Shown: positions 1 through 12,739 of the stretch, one piece after another | How positions within the stretch are numbered: the first letter of the stretch is position 1 | How the letters are laid out: each line of letters opens with the position of its first letter | Assembly (NCBI GenBank): GCA_014898415.1 | Contig: RCTD01000005.1 | Location: 1,488,001-1,552,000 of the forward strand | Reading direction: 5' to 3' | Length of the DNA stretch: 64,000 nucleotides | DNA from: Stromatinia cepivora | Lineage: Eukaryota > Ascomycota > Leotiomycetes > Helotiales > Sclerotiniaceae | The notes under the pieces: generated by a model | What the model was told of the DNA's origin: nothing | Databases searched by the model: none | The model's input: the letters and a program-made list of their open reading frames with translations, nothing else | Made by a program: the position numbers and the translations under genes

Positions 1-832
1 CAATTAAAGAAAAACAAATTTGAAGAAGATTTTTTAAAAGATAATTGGAAATAGAACAATAAATTTATTAGAAATGAATCCCGATATATTATTATCAAAA
101 TCTTTTATCTTTGTATCTTCATTAGTATTTTCTCTAAATTGAATTATTACAAAATATTCCGAGAATTTTTTTTAATATTGAATTTATTTTTTTTGATTAT
201 ATTTAACTTAAAAATCGATAATGGAAAATAAAATAAATGGTTTGATTGAAAATCAATTGACCTGAATATAAATAAGTTTATTCGTTAAATCGGAATTTGG
301 AATGAATATAATTAATATAAAAATAAATGGATCGCTTTTTAGATTGATTGAATCCTAGATTCCTTAAATTTGATATTTATTTTTCAAGTATAGATATTAT
401 TTTGATTATTGAATATAGATTATAAGAAGAAGATCGTTTTGATTTTTTGTTATATTGAATAAAGGTAATTGAATTGATATAAATATTGAATTATAGATAA
501 AATAGAAATGATATTTTAAGAATGATTCTTTGAGTATTTAATAATTATTGGATAGGAAATTATATAGATTTAAAGATTACTGGGTTTATAATTATTACAA
601 AATAGTATGATTATAAAGCATTTTTAGAGATCAGAGAATAGATGGTATATATAATTGATAAAGTAAAAGAATTGAATAATTTATTTTTGATTATATGAAT
701 CAAAAGTTATATATATAGAATAAATAAATAATTATTTAGTCGATATACATTTTAATTAGGCTAAATCTTTGTTTATTAATATATCAGAATCATTTTATCA
801 ATTAGTAGATTAATAAGGGTTAGTAGATCCTT
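1..832. other. AT-rich stretch without a supportable gene
   Basis: Very AT-rich sequence with stops in all frames. Scattered plus-strand translations resemble a decayed retroelement gag, but I cannot align them to any other copy in the window. No RNA gene or intact ORF is visible. Confidence 0.5.
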
Positions 833-901
833 CATTCTGATTGGAAAGTATACGCTTTGATCCTTTATAAGATACAGGGGATCACAGGGCTTTCCGTGAC
901 A
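833..901 (-). repeat. Possible LTR end, minus orientation
   Basis: A GC-richer patch ends in CCGTGACA. Read on the minus strand it starts TGTCACGGAAAGCCC, the TG-start typical of an LTR. It abuts the point where gypsy-1 begins to align with gypsy-2. It may be the edge of an element that truncated gypsy-1. No partner copy is in the window, so this is weak. Confidence 0.3.
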
Positions 902-3900
902 ATTATTTATTTCATATTCTTTAATTTAATGATCAATAATTATAAATAATCTTTTATCCTTTTCCTTATTATTGAATTAAGGAATTATAATATTATTTTA
1001 GATAGATTTTGATTATCAAAAATTCGAATAAAGCTTGATTACTTTAATCAATATTTCAAATAACTTAAAAAAAAATTCTATATCATTTTCTATTCGAACA
1101 ATTTCCTTATTATTTAATCATTCTTTTGTAAACAAAAAATCGATCAATTAATTCAATAAGATATTGATCAATAAAATAATCAATTCGAAGAATATTAAAA
1201 TCGAAAAGATTTATAATTAAATAAATCAATTGTAACTGATAATATATAACAAAAATCTTTAAATACAAATATAATACAGATTTTTATTGAAAAAGAAAAA
1301 GTTCTAATTCCCTTTAAATTCAATTCATTTCTTTTTCAATCAATTATATCATTATTATAGATCTACAAATATCTTTCTTATATATCGCCCGAAATCCTTA
1401 ATCTATATATATTCAAATCCGATAAGTTCCAATTAGAATATAAAAAAGACAAACAAATTGAACTCTTTATTATTATTTTGAAAAAACTCGATGATATAAT
1501 AAACTCCCAATAGAATGAATAATATACAGAAAAGAGAATATTGATTATTTTAATTAAATTCAAGAATATAAAAGTTCAAAAGAAACTTGATCAAATACTA
1601 ATCAAAATCGATTCAGAATCTAAAATATTATTTGAATATCGATAATATTATCGAACCTTTTCCAAATATAAATCAAACATTTTATTTTTTAATCAATTTT
1701 ATAATTATAAAATTATATTGAAAAATAAAGAAAAAGTTTTATATTATAATCTATTTTATAAGATATCTTTAAAACAATTGAAAATTATTAAAGAATATAT
1801 TATAAATAATTTCAATAAAGGTTTCATTAAATCCAATCAAATTCTTTATATTATATCCATCCTATTCATTAAAAAACTCAATAATAATTTGAGGTTCTAT
1901 ATAGATTTCAGATTATTGAATTCCTTGATATATAAAGATCGATATCCCCTTTCTTTAATTGATGAAATATTTTCTTAGTTTTCTGATATCAAAATCTTTA
2001 TCAAACTCGATATTCATTAAGCTTTTTATTATATAAAAATAAATCCTGTTTCAGAAGAGTATACTATTTTTCGAATCTAATATAGATTATACAAATACAA
2101 AATCGTATTATTTGGATTAACGAATAATTCTACAATCTATTAATATTATATAAATAATATTCTATTTGATTATCTAAATATCTTTTATATAATATATCTC
2201 AATAATATTCTAATCTATTTTGAGAACAAAAAAAAGTATTAGATTTATATTAAATTAATTTTCGAACAATTAAAAATCATTGGTCTATAAGCGGATCTCA
2301 AGAAATACAAATTCAATATTATATATATTAAATATTTAGACTTTATTATCTTTATTAAAAAAGTAAAAATAAATCTTAAAAAGATTAAAGTAATTGAGAA
2401 TTGGACCTTTCCGATAACAATAAAAGAGATCTAATCATTCCTCGATCTTTACAATTTTTATTGATGATTTATTAAGAACTACAATATAATAACGAAATCT
2501 TTCAATAAATTTATTAAAATAAATATTAAATTTGTATTCGATGAAATATACTAAAACACATTCAATATCTTGAAGAAAAAGTTTATTTTCGTTTTATTTT
2601 TATAATATTATAATCATCGATTTTCTTGTATACTCGAAATAGATATATTCGATAGGATAATTGCTAATATATTATTATAATAATATAGCAAAGATTGATT
2701 ATCTGTAATTTATTTCTCTAAAATTATAATTATTACTAAACTGAACTACAAAGTTCATAATAAGGAAATACTATTAATCATTCGATCTTTTAATCATTAA
2801 AGAATAGAATTTATTAGTTCATTATATAAAATCAAGGTTTATATCGATTATAAGGCCCTTAAATATTTCATAATTATTAAAACTCTCAATATCCAATAAA
2901 TTCGCTGAATAAAAGTATTAATCGATTATAATTTCATCATTATATATTACTTTGAAAAAAATAATCCTTTCATCAATATTTTAATCTGTTAGATCAATAA
3001 ATTGAATCTTTAGAATTATATTAAGAAAAAGAATCGCTTTCAATAATTTATTAAAGATAATCAAATTAATATCAAAATCATAAAAGAAACTTTACAAAAG
3101 TATTATCCAAATGAAACAGCGATTATTAGTATCAATTTAAATAAAATCGCTTTTCGATTCGATTTAATTAATTGTATTATTAAAGCAAATAAAACTATAA
3201 ATAGTTTACTAATATTCAGAATACAAACTATCCAAAATCACAAATATATATCACTCCAAAATAACCTTTTGTTCTATAATAATTATTTAATAGTATCTAA
3301 TATCAACAATCTTTGAATTTACTTGATTCATAAAACCCATAATTCCGTTTCCATTATTTACTTTGATATAAGCAAAATCTACCTCTTATTATCTCAACAA
3401 TATTATTAATCCAGAATATATAATATTATAACCAAATATATACGCAATTGTTATATCTACAAATACAATTCCATTCTATATAATCATACCCCTGATTTAT
3501 TACATCCATTTCCGATTCCTAATCGAATATAATAATATATCATTATAAACTACTACAACTTTAATAAAGATAAATATAAATATAACAATATTTTAATCAT
3601 TATTAATCGATTAATAAAATAAATTATCTTTATATTTTATCACAAATCAATCGATATTCAAATTCAAGTATAATTATATCTCTATTATATATATCAATAT
3701 TATAATCCCTTTGATACTATTATATCAAATCGCAATCTCCAATTCATATTACAATTCTGAAAAGAATTTAATCAAATTTTAAGAATCAATCTTAAACTAT
3801 TCATTATTTACCATCTTCAAATTAATAATTAAATTAAGATTTATAATCAATACTTTCAATAATAATTAAAACTATTTATTAGTTATTATCAAAATGATTA

Positions 3901-4813
3901 ATCAGAATTCCTATTTATAATAAATTATATATAATTTATTTTTCTATATAACTCTTTAAAAAGATTTATACTCTATAAAATCTTATATAAGTATACACCG
4001 AAACATATATAGGAATAAAAGGAAAATATTAATAAATCAATAAACGATATAAATATATATAATATCTCTATATATATAAAATACAATAAATTAATTTTTG
4101 TATAAATAAAAGAAGGTTTATTGTATATCCAAATCAAGATATCGAAATCCATAAACATTTATGAATATAAAATCGATTTCGATATTGGAGATTATATATA
4201 ATTCAATATAAAAAGTTACTTTACCCAAAGATTATCCAAAAAACTGGATTTCCTGATTTAAAAAAGATTCAAAATCATTGATCGATTTAAAAGCTCTTTT
4301 AAACTTGAATTCCTGATTACAATGAAAATTCATTCTATTTTCCCTTCAAATCGATTATATAAAATATATAACGATTCTTTTTCTAATCAAATACTTGAAT
4401 CATTTCTATCTATTAATATAATTAATAATTCGAAATAGAAAATAGAAAAGATTCTAATAATAAAGAAAACACAAAAAATTCTATTATACAGAATCTTGTT
4501 GTTTAATAACAATACCAATCTCATTTGATATCCTACTTCCGATCTTAAAATATCATTATACTTCTTATATAATTTTCATCTAATCAATCCAATATTATCT
4601 GATTCTTTCAATCGATTAATTGATTGAATAAAGCTTTATAAGAACAAAAAGAATAATTATAATTATATAAATAACAATTCATTTATAAAACCAAGGGAAA
4701 AAAAAGTATTCTTCAATTCAGCAAACTAGATATTATGATTTTATAATGATATATATACATATAATTATGAAAGGACCGAAAACTCATATAAATTCAAAGG
4801 AATTTGATTGTAT
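902..4813 (+). mobile_element. gypsy-1: 5'- and 3'-truncated Ty3/gypsy chromovirus
   Basis: Aligns along its length with 20,545-24,445 of gypsy-2, with differences that are mainly C/T and G/A. Plus-strand translation, with stops where CAA, CAG or TGG would be expected, reads as a gypsy pol. The RT entry block (1,718-1,978) contains FYIDFRLLNSLIYKDRYPL. The RT active site is YLNNILIY at 2,195-2,218, the counterpart of YLDDILIY. RNase H (about 2,680-3,000), the HHCC-type integrase (about 3,330-4,000) and a C-terminal chromodomain (about 4,430-4,600; WYPTSDLK-like, W now a stop) follow. LTRs, gag and protease are missing or unrecognisable. It cannot make protein. Confidence 0.85.
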
Positions 4814-5105
4814 TGTGAGAAAGTTGGGATATCAAGGCCTAACACGTAGCTAGTTCGTAGTTATATAGTTATATGATTCTTTATAATTAGATATAAAAGA
4901 AAGCTCTGTTCCTCTTTCCTTAAAAGAAACCAATTGTTTTTCCATTAGTCTTTTTGTATCCCATTTATATATAATCCAAATCATTATTTAAATCTATTAA
5001 TTTTACTATTTGAAATCTTTACAATATAATCTGATCAATTCCAATTCCTATTTTCCCTTGTAGTATATTATCAGGATATATATATTTCGATTTACCTTTT
5101 TCACA
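4814..5105 (+). repeat. Element A 5' LTR
   Basis: Starts TGTGAGAAAGTTGGGATATC and ends TTCACA. It matches 15,765-16,055 directly and 59,076-59,367 on the opposite strand. The ends are imperfect inverted repeats (TGTGA...TCACA). Confidence 0.8.
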
Positions 5106-5132
5106 ATAATAACCTATACTAGATTCGAATTA
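5106..5132 (+). other. Putative primer binding site of element A
   Basis: One base after the LTR comes TAA (TGG after G-to-A), then 13 bases, then ATTCGAA. That spacing fits the complement of a tRNA 3' end (CCA, acceptor, T-stem, T-loop). The tRNA species cannot be told from degraded sequence. Confidence 0.35.
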
Positions 5133-5700
5133 TATAGTTTACATTATACAAATATATTTACAAGGAAACTATAATTGAAAAGAAAATAGAATTAGCAATT
5201 TATAGATAAAAGAATAGAATTGATTCTGAAAGGATAACCCTTTCAAAAATATAGGATTACCAAACTCTAAATAAGGAAGTTTTAATCATCAAAGCTTTTT
5301 TATTCGTATTTATTTATTATATCAAAAACGAATCATTTTTCAATAGAACTATTATTCTATTCTTCACTTTAAAAGAAATATATCGACAAAGATCCTATTC
5401 AGGGATACAATTAGTAATACTAAAAATGTATTAGAATTCCAAATATAATAAAGTTTCTATTTATAAACGAATCATTTATCTCTGTAAATAAAAAAACTTC
5501 AATCCCGAGAACGATTTTGATTGAATATAATCAATTATATTGAAGAACCTTGAATGTTTTATATACCTTTAAAATTATTTGAATACTTAAATATATATTG
5601 AAGTAATAAAAAGAATTGAATATAATATATTAAATTATCATCCTTGATATCAATAACCAAAAATTTAAGATGTATCTTAAAAAACTTTTAATTAAAGAGT

Positions 5701-7221
5701 TTGAGATTTATATATTCTTTTAAAAGAAGGAAAACCTTGAAAAGAATTATATATACCTTTTTTTTTCTTTTAAAGATTTATCAAAAGAAAACTATAAAGA
5801 TTGAAAATTATCGAAAACTAAATATTGAATCAGATTCTAACGAATTGGATATTTTTCAATTAAGTTATGATAATATAATGGATAACTTTGATCTATTTAC
5901 AAGATTGAATCTTTTATAAAATATTTTTCAAGGATCAGAGGATAGTATTGTTATTTCAATTATTGATTCTTTTGAATTTATTAAAGAATTCTCTATTAAT
6001 GATAACGGAAATCCTATTAAAAAAGAAAAAAAAACAAAGAAAACCAAAAAAGAAAAAGAAATAAATCAATAATAATAAAATCCATTAAAAATTCTATTTG
6101 TTATTTATATTAAGGATTATATATATATATTCTTTATTATATTATATATTAGGAATATTATTGTCTTTATTTTCAATAGGATCGATATATTTGATTTCTT
6201 TATAATTTGGGATATTTTATAAATTGATTGTAGTATATTCGATAAGGAAATGCGAATTCGATTTCTTTGGTATTGTAATTATATTATTATTATCTAAATC
6301 AAATTTATACTGGAATATAATTTTATTAAATATAATTGGAAAGAAGGGTTGAAATTAATATTACTTCAATACTTTTGCGATTATGATATCTAGTAAATAA
6401 CAAGCATCTGAAACTTTCTTGATCAATTTGTTGATAATCAATGTAATAAGAATGAAAAAAACTATAATACAAATCCAACAATAATGAAAAACTATATTAT
6501 TAAATTCATATTTTCGGTTATTCAATTTATTGATAATTATATAATTATTGAATTCGAAATTGGAAGAATATTTCTATATAGTTTATATACTCAAATAGGA
6601 AAGAAGATTATTAGATAGTTTAAAATTGACTTTGATAATCTTGTTTCTATAAACTTCAAGAGAATAATAAATGAAGCTTATAAATGATACTTTTCTGAGG
6701 ATTCTATCGCCCGAATTTATGAAAAACTTAAATTTCATCAAATTATTATTTCCTAGGCTATATATAAATATATGAAAACCCTATTTGTTTCTAATATTAA
6801 TATAAAATCTTATTCTCAAAAATAGAAGATAGAAAATATTATAAATGAAATCATTGATTTTTTAAATAAACTTAATATAAATTATCTAAGGGCAAAAATC
6901 AAAGGTACAAAGAACTCAAAGTTATTCTTCTTATTATTACAATATCAAACTATTCATCGAAAAAGCAATACAAAATATAATAACTATTCTATTTAAAATA
7001 AACAGAAAAGGATTCTTTTTAATATGAATAAAGTTTATAAAAAGGATTATCTTTATTATTATTGCTTTGGAAGATCTTTTTACAATGATAATTATATTAT
7101 AAAACAAAATTGCTCTAAAAAAATCAATAATATTAATATTGAATTATATCACTATAATGAATACAAAATCTTTATATTTGATCCCAAAAGATATTCCAAT
7201 CCTTTTTCAATCTTCAAATAA
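5701..7221 (+). pseudogene. Element A gag region remnant
   Basis: Basic, Lys-rich translation (5,701-5,919) is followed by broken frames and a block at 7,024-7,221 with a short Cys-containing motif (YYCFGRSFYNDNYIIKQNC). This could be a decayed zinc knuckle, but the Cys/His spacing is not canonical. Its position before the protease is what gag predicts. No intact ORF. Confidence 0.45.
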
Positions 7222-7785
7222 AAAGATTTTCCAAAAAACTATCAAATTGAAATATATACAAAAATTTATGAGTTTAATCAATAAAAGAAATGATTAAAGA
7301 AATTTAATATTGAAAATAATTTATCGAATCTCGGAATCTTTAGTATCGAAATTGTAAAGAGTATATTTATAAATAATATTAATTATCGAGGAAAGGAAAT
7401 TATTAATATTAATATAATTATTCAATTTAAAGAAGTTTCAAGATTACAAAACTAATTATCTAAAAAATCCAAATCAATAGAATAAAACAGAATTGATAAA
7501 CCCCAAAAATCGTTAAGCATTTTTTGAAAGGTATTGTTCAGAATAATAGATCAAATTGAAAAAAAGAGGTTAGAAAAAAAATTCTTTAATGAAAATGAAA
7601 TTATGAATATTAATAAAAACGAAGAAAACAAAGTAGAAGAATTTCAAGGAAAGAAGGACTTTCTTGAATTCAATGAAAATGGTATAATATAAAAGAATAG
7701 AACATCTAATTTTTGTATTAGATTTTTAAGAATAAAAAAGTAAGTATTAATCATTATTTATATTACAAAATCTCTGATAAAAATT

Positions 7786-8337
7786 TTGAAATGGATTTGC
7801 AGAATCGAAATCCCAATAACAATTGAAATTGTTTTTATATATATATTAAATCTTTTCAAACAAATTTTTAAGAAAGTATTAATTATAGATATTAAAGAAC
7901 GAAAAAAGCTTTTTAGAAATTCGGAAATTCTTATCAAAAAATTTATAATAGCTTTAATAATTATTAATCATTTAAATGCTTTTTTTAGTTATTAATCAAA
8001 AGAAATATATAATATATTTATTATTATTGTAATTTTTATGGGTAAGAATATTAAAATTAGTAATATTATTGATTCGGGATCGATAATTAATATAATAAAT
8101 CTGGAAGTTGTAAGAGAATTGAGATTTATAATATACGAATATAAGGTGATAATAATTACTTTTAATAGGAATACCATTACTTTGTATAGATTGATTGAAA
8201 ATATAAAAATCAATTTTGAAGGAGTTAAGAATATTATCGATATTTTTGTTTTGAATAATATCAAAGATTCATTATTGCTAGGGATATTATATTTATTTGT
8301 AGAAAAAATCAATTTTGAATATAAAAAAAATGAATAA
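7786..8337 (+). pseudogene. Element A aspartic protease
   Basis: The block at 8,038-8,337 reads as a retropepsin. The flap-less core begins with a hydrophobic strand and IIDSGSIINIIN, with the catalytic DSG at 8,071-8,079. It is followed later by a DSLLLGILYLF segment corresponding to the conserved ILG strand. The upstream block (7,786-7,995) reads open and looks like the linker between gag and protease. A stop separates the two. Only local stretches remain open. Confidence 0.7.
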
Positions 8338-8759
8338 ATTATATAGATTATTGATAACAATAATATTAATAAGGCTGATTATTAAATGATTGAATCAAAA
8401 TGTAAAGTAAATATTATAAAGGTTGGTTTTGAAAAGTCAGGAAAAGAATAGATAATATAAATCCTAGAGATTATATTAATAATCTTTCAAAAATTCTAGA
8501 TATTAATAAAAGTAAAAGGAAATTTGAAGAATTCGTTAAAAACCATTTCCTAGAACTCTTGGTTAATATCCCAAAATTTAAAACAATTTTAAATTTTATA
8601 AAATTCAGTATTGATATTATTAGAATTGACCTTGATTTTGATATCGAAGATATATTTGATAATATTAAGGATTCGGAATTAAAGGGATTTCAGGAATACT
8701 TTATTGTTAATGATATTTATTTCGATTTGAAAGAATTTAAAGTAGAAAATAATATCTAG

Positions 8760-10560
8760 AAAAAACTAATCAATATCAAATCCGAAATTCTTATTCCAAT
8801 TAATAATATATATAAGAAAAAGGAAAACAAAATAAAACCTTTGAACGAAATAGAGTATATCGATAAAAAGATCCTAGAAGATAATTTTAATTGATTAAAA
8901 TTAAAATATACAAAACATCTTGAATATCAATTATTAGATCCCTTTTTGAAGTATTTGATATTATACTTCGATATTAGATCTAAAGATTTCCGATTGATAC
9001 AAGAACATTTAGTATTGTTAGATATCGAAAATGTATTTTAGGAATATGAAAAGGAACTTTTCCTTATACTATTACAGAATCAAAAAACAATATTAACTTT
9101 TAATTAAATTGAAACTAATAATATCAAACCTTCAATTGCTCTACTACAAATTATCAAAATAATATTATATAAAGTTTAGCAAATTCCTGGTTTTGTATTC
9201 TCTAAAGCCTTTTTATCAATAGCTATCAAAATGATAAAAGACTATATCAAGCAAAATATATTAAAAGAAGAAAAAGGATTATATCGAAACCCTTAATATT
9301 TAATTAAGAAAAACGAAATTGGCAAATACTATATCGTTATTGTAATAATAAAAACAAATGCTGTAACCCTATAAGATATAAATATACCTTCAAATTTAAA
9401 GGAATTTGCTAAACAAATGATTGGATACTTATTAATATTTTTGATTGACTTCTTTTTTAGATATAATCAAATACTTTTAAATAAGAAAAGTAAAAATATT
9501 ACTATTATTATAATCTTTTTTAATCTGATAAAATTTATTATTCTATTACAAAAGACTATTAATTCGATTATTCAATTTGTAAGGATTATATCAAAAATAC
9601 TATAGGATATTATACCTGATATTATTATACTTTACTTGGATAATATTGAAATTAAGGATTCTAGAATTCGATATAATAAAACTGAAATTGAATTTAAATT
9701 GAAGAAATTTGTTATCGAATATCTGAAAAATCTAGATATTATAATAGAATATATTAAATATACAGAATATATTATCGATATCAAATCCAAATAATATTAT
9801 AATGAAATCCGAATTATAGATTATTATACCAATTCTAAAGGAAGGAATCCCAATATTACCAAAATCATCAAGATATTTGAAAGGTTATTTTGCTCAAACA
9901 ATTATAAAATTAGAATATTCCTTAGAATATATATTTTCTATCGATTTTGAATAAAGAATTTCATTATTATTATAAAGTCTCTTTATATATTATTGAAAAA
10001 AGATATAAAATTCATTTGAATTATTAATTATAATATTATAATAACCTTATTGAAAAATAAATTAATTTTGGCTTTAATTCTTCTTCTATTGATTTATTCA
10101 TTTAAAACCAGAACTATTATATTTGTTATCGATATTAATTTAATAGAATAGGAAATTATTCTAAATTAAATATATAATAATAAACTTTGCATTATTGTTA
10201 AATATAAGAATAATATATAGAATTATACTAAATGGAATTATAATATTATTAAAAGAGAATATAAAGGAATATTCAAAGTTCTATAAAAATATAAAAGGGA
10301 TTTTTATAATATTCATTTCCTTTTAGAAATTGATACAAATATATTTATAATTTAGTTAAATAGAATAATTATAAATCTATTTGATACTTTAATTATAAAA
10401 TAGATTATTTGGATCAAGTTCTTCGATTTTGATATCAGATATATTTCTGAAAACAAAAACATTATTGTAAATGCCCTATTATAATAATCGCAAATTGTTT
10501 TGGATAATATTGATAAGGAATATAAAGAAGATATTAATGATTTGATTATTACAAACCTGA
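8760..10560 (+). pseudogene. Element A reverse transcriptase and RNase H
   Basis: The translation follows a fungal gypsy pol that I recognise by its order of motifs. A long acidic linker is followed by the RT entry with IPGFVFSKAFLSIAIKM. The palm motif is LYLDNIEIKD (YLDN at 9,633-9,644, counterpart of YLDD). A thumb/connection block follows, then an RNase H start resembling IIFVIDINLIE (DAS-type first Asp region). The RNase H end is FDFDIRYISENKNIIVNAL, matching the usual D-R-x-I-P-G-K...A-D-A-L ending. Frequent TAA/TAG replace Gln and Trp codons. Confidence 0.75.
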
Positions 10561-11960
10561 ATTTGTTATAAATAGATCTGATAATAAATATAAATGATTT
10601 TAAAATTTTAAGATTGTCTTAAATTTTAGAAAACGGAAATAAAAGGATATAAATGATTATTCAGTATATCATTATATTATAAAGATCTAAAAATATATTA
10701 ATAAAAAATTAATAAATTTTCAAAAAGGAAATTCTTAATTTCTATATAAAGGATCATTATTTATTCAGAATCTGGAGAAATAGATTACTTTTTATCTATA
10801 TAATAATAAGCGACGATTTAATCGAAAAAACAAAAATTATAATTCGAATATATAAAGAATTAGATTATAAAGATCTAAAATCATTATATACTAAAATATA
10901 TAATTATTATTAATAGAATGGAATATATAAGAATATGAAAATTTAAATAACTTCTTATTTCGTTTACTAATTCAGATTATTCAAATAAACAAATGAATTA
11001 ATGATTATTATTTGAACTTCAAATATTTAGCATAAAATTGATATAGATATTACAAAAATGTTTAACAATTATAGATTCAAATATCTCGTTGTTTTATAAG
11101 AAAATCTGAATAATTAAATGAAAGCTAAAGCCTTACAGAATACTATTTTGAAAATAATTATCAAATTCTTTTATAAAATAATCTATCGTTATAATCTTTT
11201 TAAAAAAAATCATTATAAATAAAGGATTTAAAAACAAAGGCACTATATTTATTTATTGCGAAAAATATAGAATTAACAAAATCAAAATATCAGTCTATTA
11301 TTTATAAATCAATGGAATAATGAAAAAAGGTTATTATTCTATTACAAAAGCATTTTCCTATTTATTATAAAGAAGGTATAAATGATCTGAAAAATTGAAA
11401 ACAATACTATTCGTTGATTATATCTTAATTTACAAATCGACAAATAAAACATTATTTAAATTGATCTATAAATAGAAAACTATATTATCTTTTGAAACTA
11501 TATATACGATTTGAAGGATTCTTGATTAAGAAAGTATATAAATCCGGAAAGATTTATTGATTATTAAAATACAATAATTAAAAATGTTAAATGAAGATAT
11601 TAAAGAAATAATCCTTTACAAATAATATTATAAAAAAGATAATAAACTTCAATATAATCTCGATCACAAAATACTAAATAAGAATATTCGAATTAAAGAT
11701 ATAATTCTATATTATAATCTTTAATCAAAAATCGATATATTTTATAATACAAAATTTGCTTTCAAATAATATGGATTTTACAAAATGATAAAAAAATTAA
11801 AAGATCTTTTTATATATACCTTTGAAAAAATGAATAGTATTTTGTTTAATAAAATCTATATAGATATCTATCTCAAGAAATATATTTTGTATTCAAATCT
11901 CTTTATAAATAACAATTCTAAAGATTTATATGAATAAATAAATCAAAAAAACTGAGTTTT
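10561..11960 (+). pseudogene. Element A integrase
   Basis: Continues pol. The DDE core is recognisable from KYLVVL-ENLNNQMKAKAL through a Y-rich segment, and a GINDLKN block corresponds to the usual W-P...ADR region. The C-terminal part has YNTKFAFK-YGFYKM, a clear match to the module reading ...STRKFAFKWYGPYKV in this gypsy group. Many stops. Boundaries are approximate. Confidence 0.65.
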
Positions 11961-12739
11961 TAAATATCTATAATCTTCCAAATAAAAGATAATAAATAAC
12001 TAAGGATTATTCTTTATTTAATCGTAAAACAATATAGAATTAAAAGGAAAAAAGCAAATATAACAAATTGAAAAGAAATTGTTGTTATAAACTTCTGATC
12101 ATCAATTAAAAAACTCAATAAAAAAAGCTTTATAATCTTTAGAAAAGAAAGAGTATTTGAATTCTCTTTGAAAAACTTATTATATTATCGATTTTGCCCT
12201 TGAATAATTTACAAACAATTCCTGAATAATATTTGAATAATTCAATATTTTCTTTTTAAATCTACTTTTTTTAATAATTTAATTTGAAATTATCAACTTT
12301 TTGTTTATACTTATTTTATTATTTATATAAACTTTCATTTAAGTTTTAATATAATATCTAAAAAAAGATTTAATTAAATTATAATCTCCTATCCTATTAA
12401 TAATAATATTTTTTTTCTTATTTAATATAAGAATCATTTTTTCAACAATAAAATCAAAGTATTTGTATTTATTGAAACTTTTGAAATTAAGGAAAAATAT
12501 AATGTTTTTGAATAATGATTCAATTATTCTATGAATATTATTAATTTCATTAAAAACTTTATAAATGAAATAAAAGATCGAATCGAAGATCAAAAGCTTT
12601 ATAAAGTAATTGATCTTTTCAAAATCAATTATTTTGTTAAAAACAATAATACAATTTAATTTATCGAATAATATTGTAATAGAATTAAAAAAAATCTTAA
12701 AAATCTCAAAAGAATTTGAATAATTGTTCAAAAAAAAGC

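Noticed and set aside
12339..12731. 130-codon minus-strand frame
   Set aside because: Antisense to element A in low-complexity AT-rich DNA; composition explains the openness.
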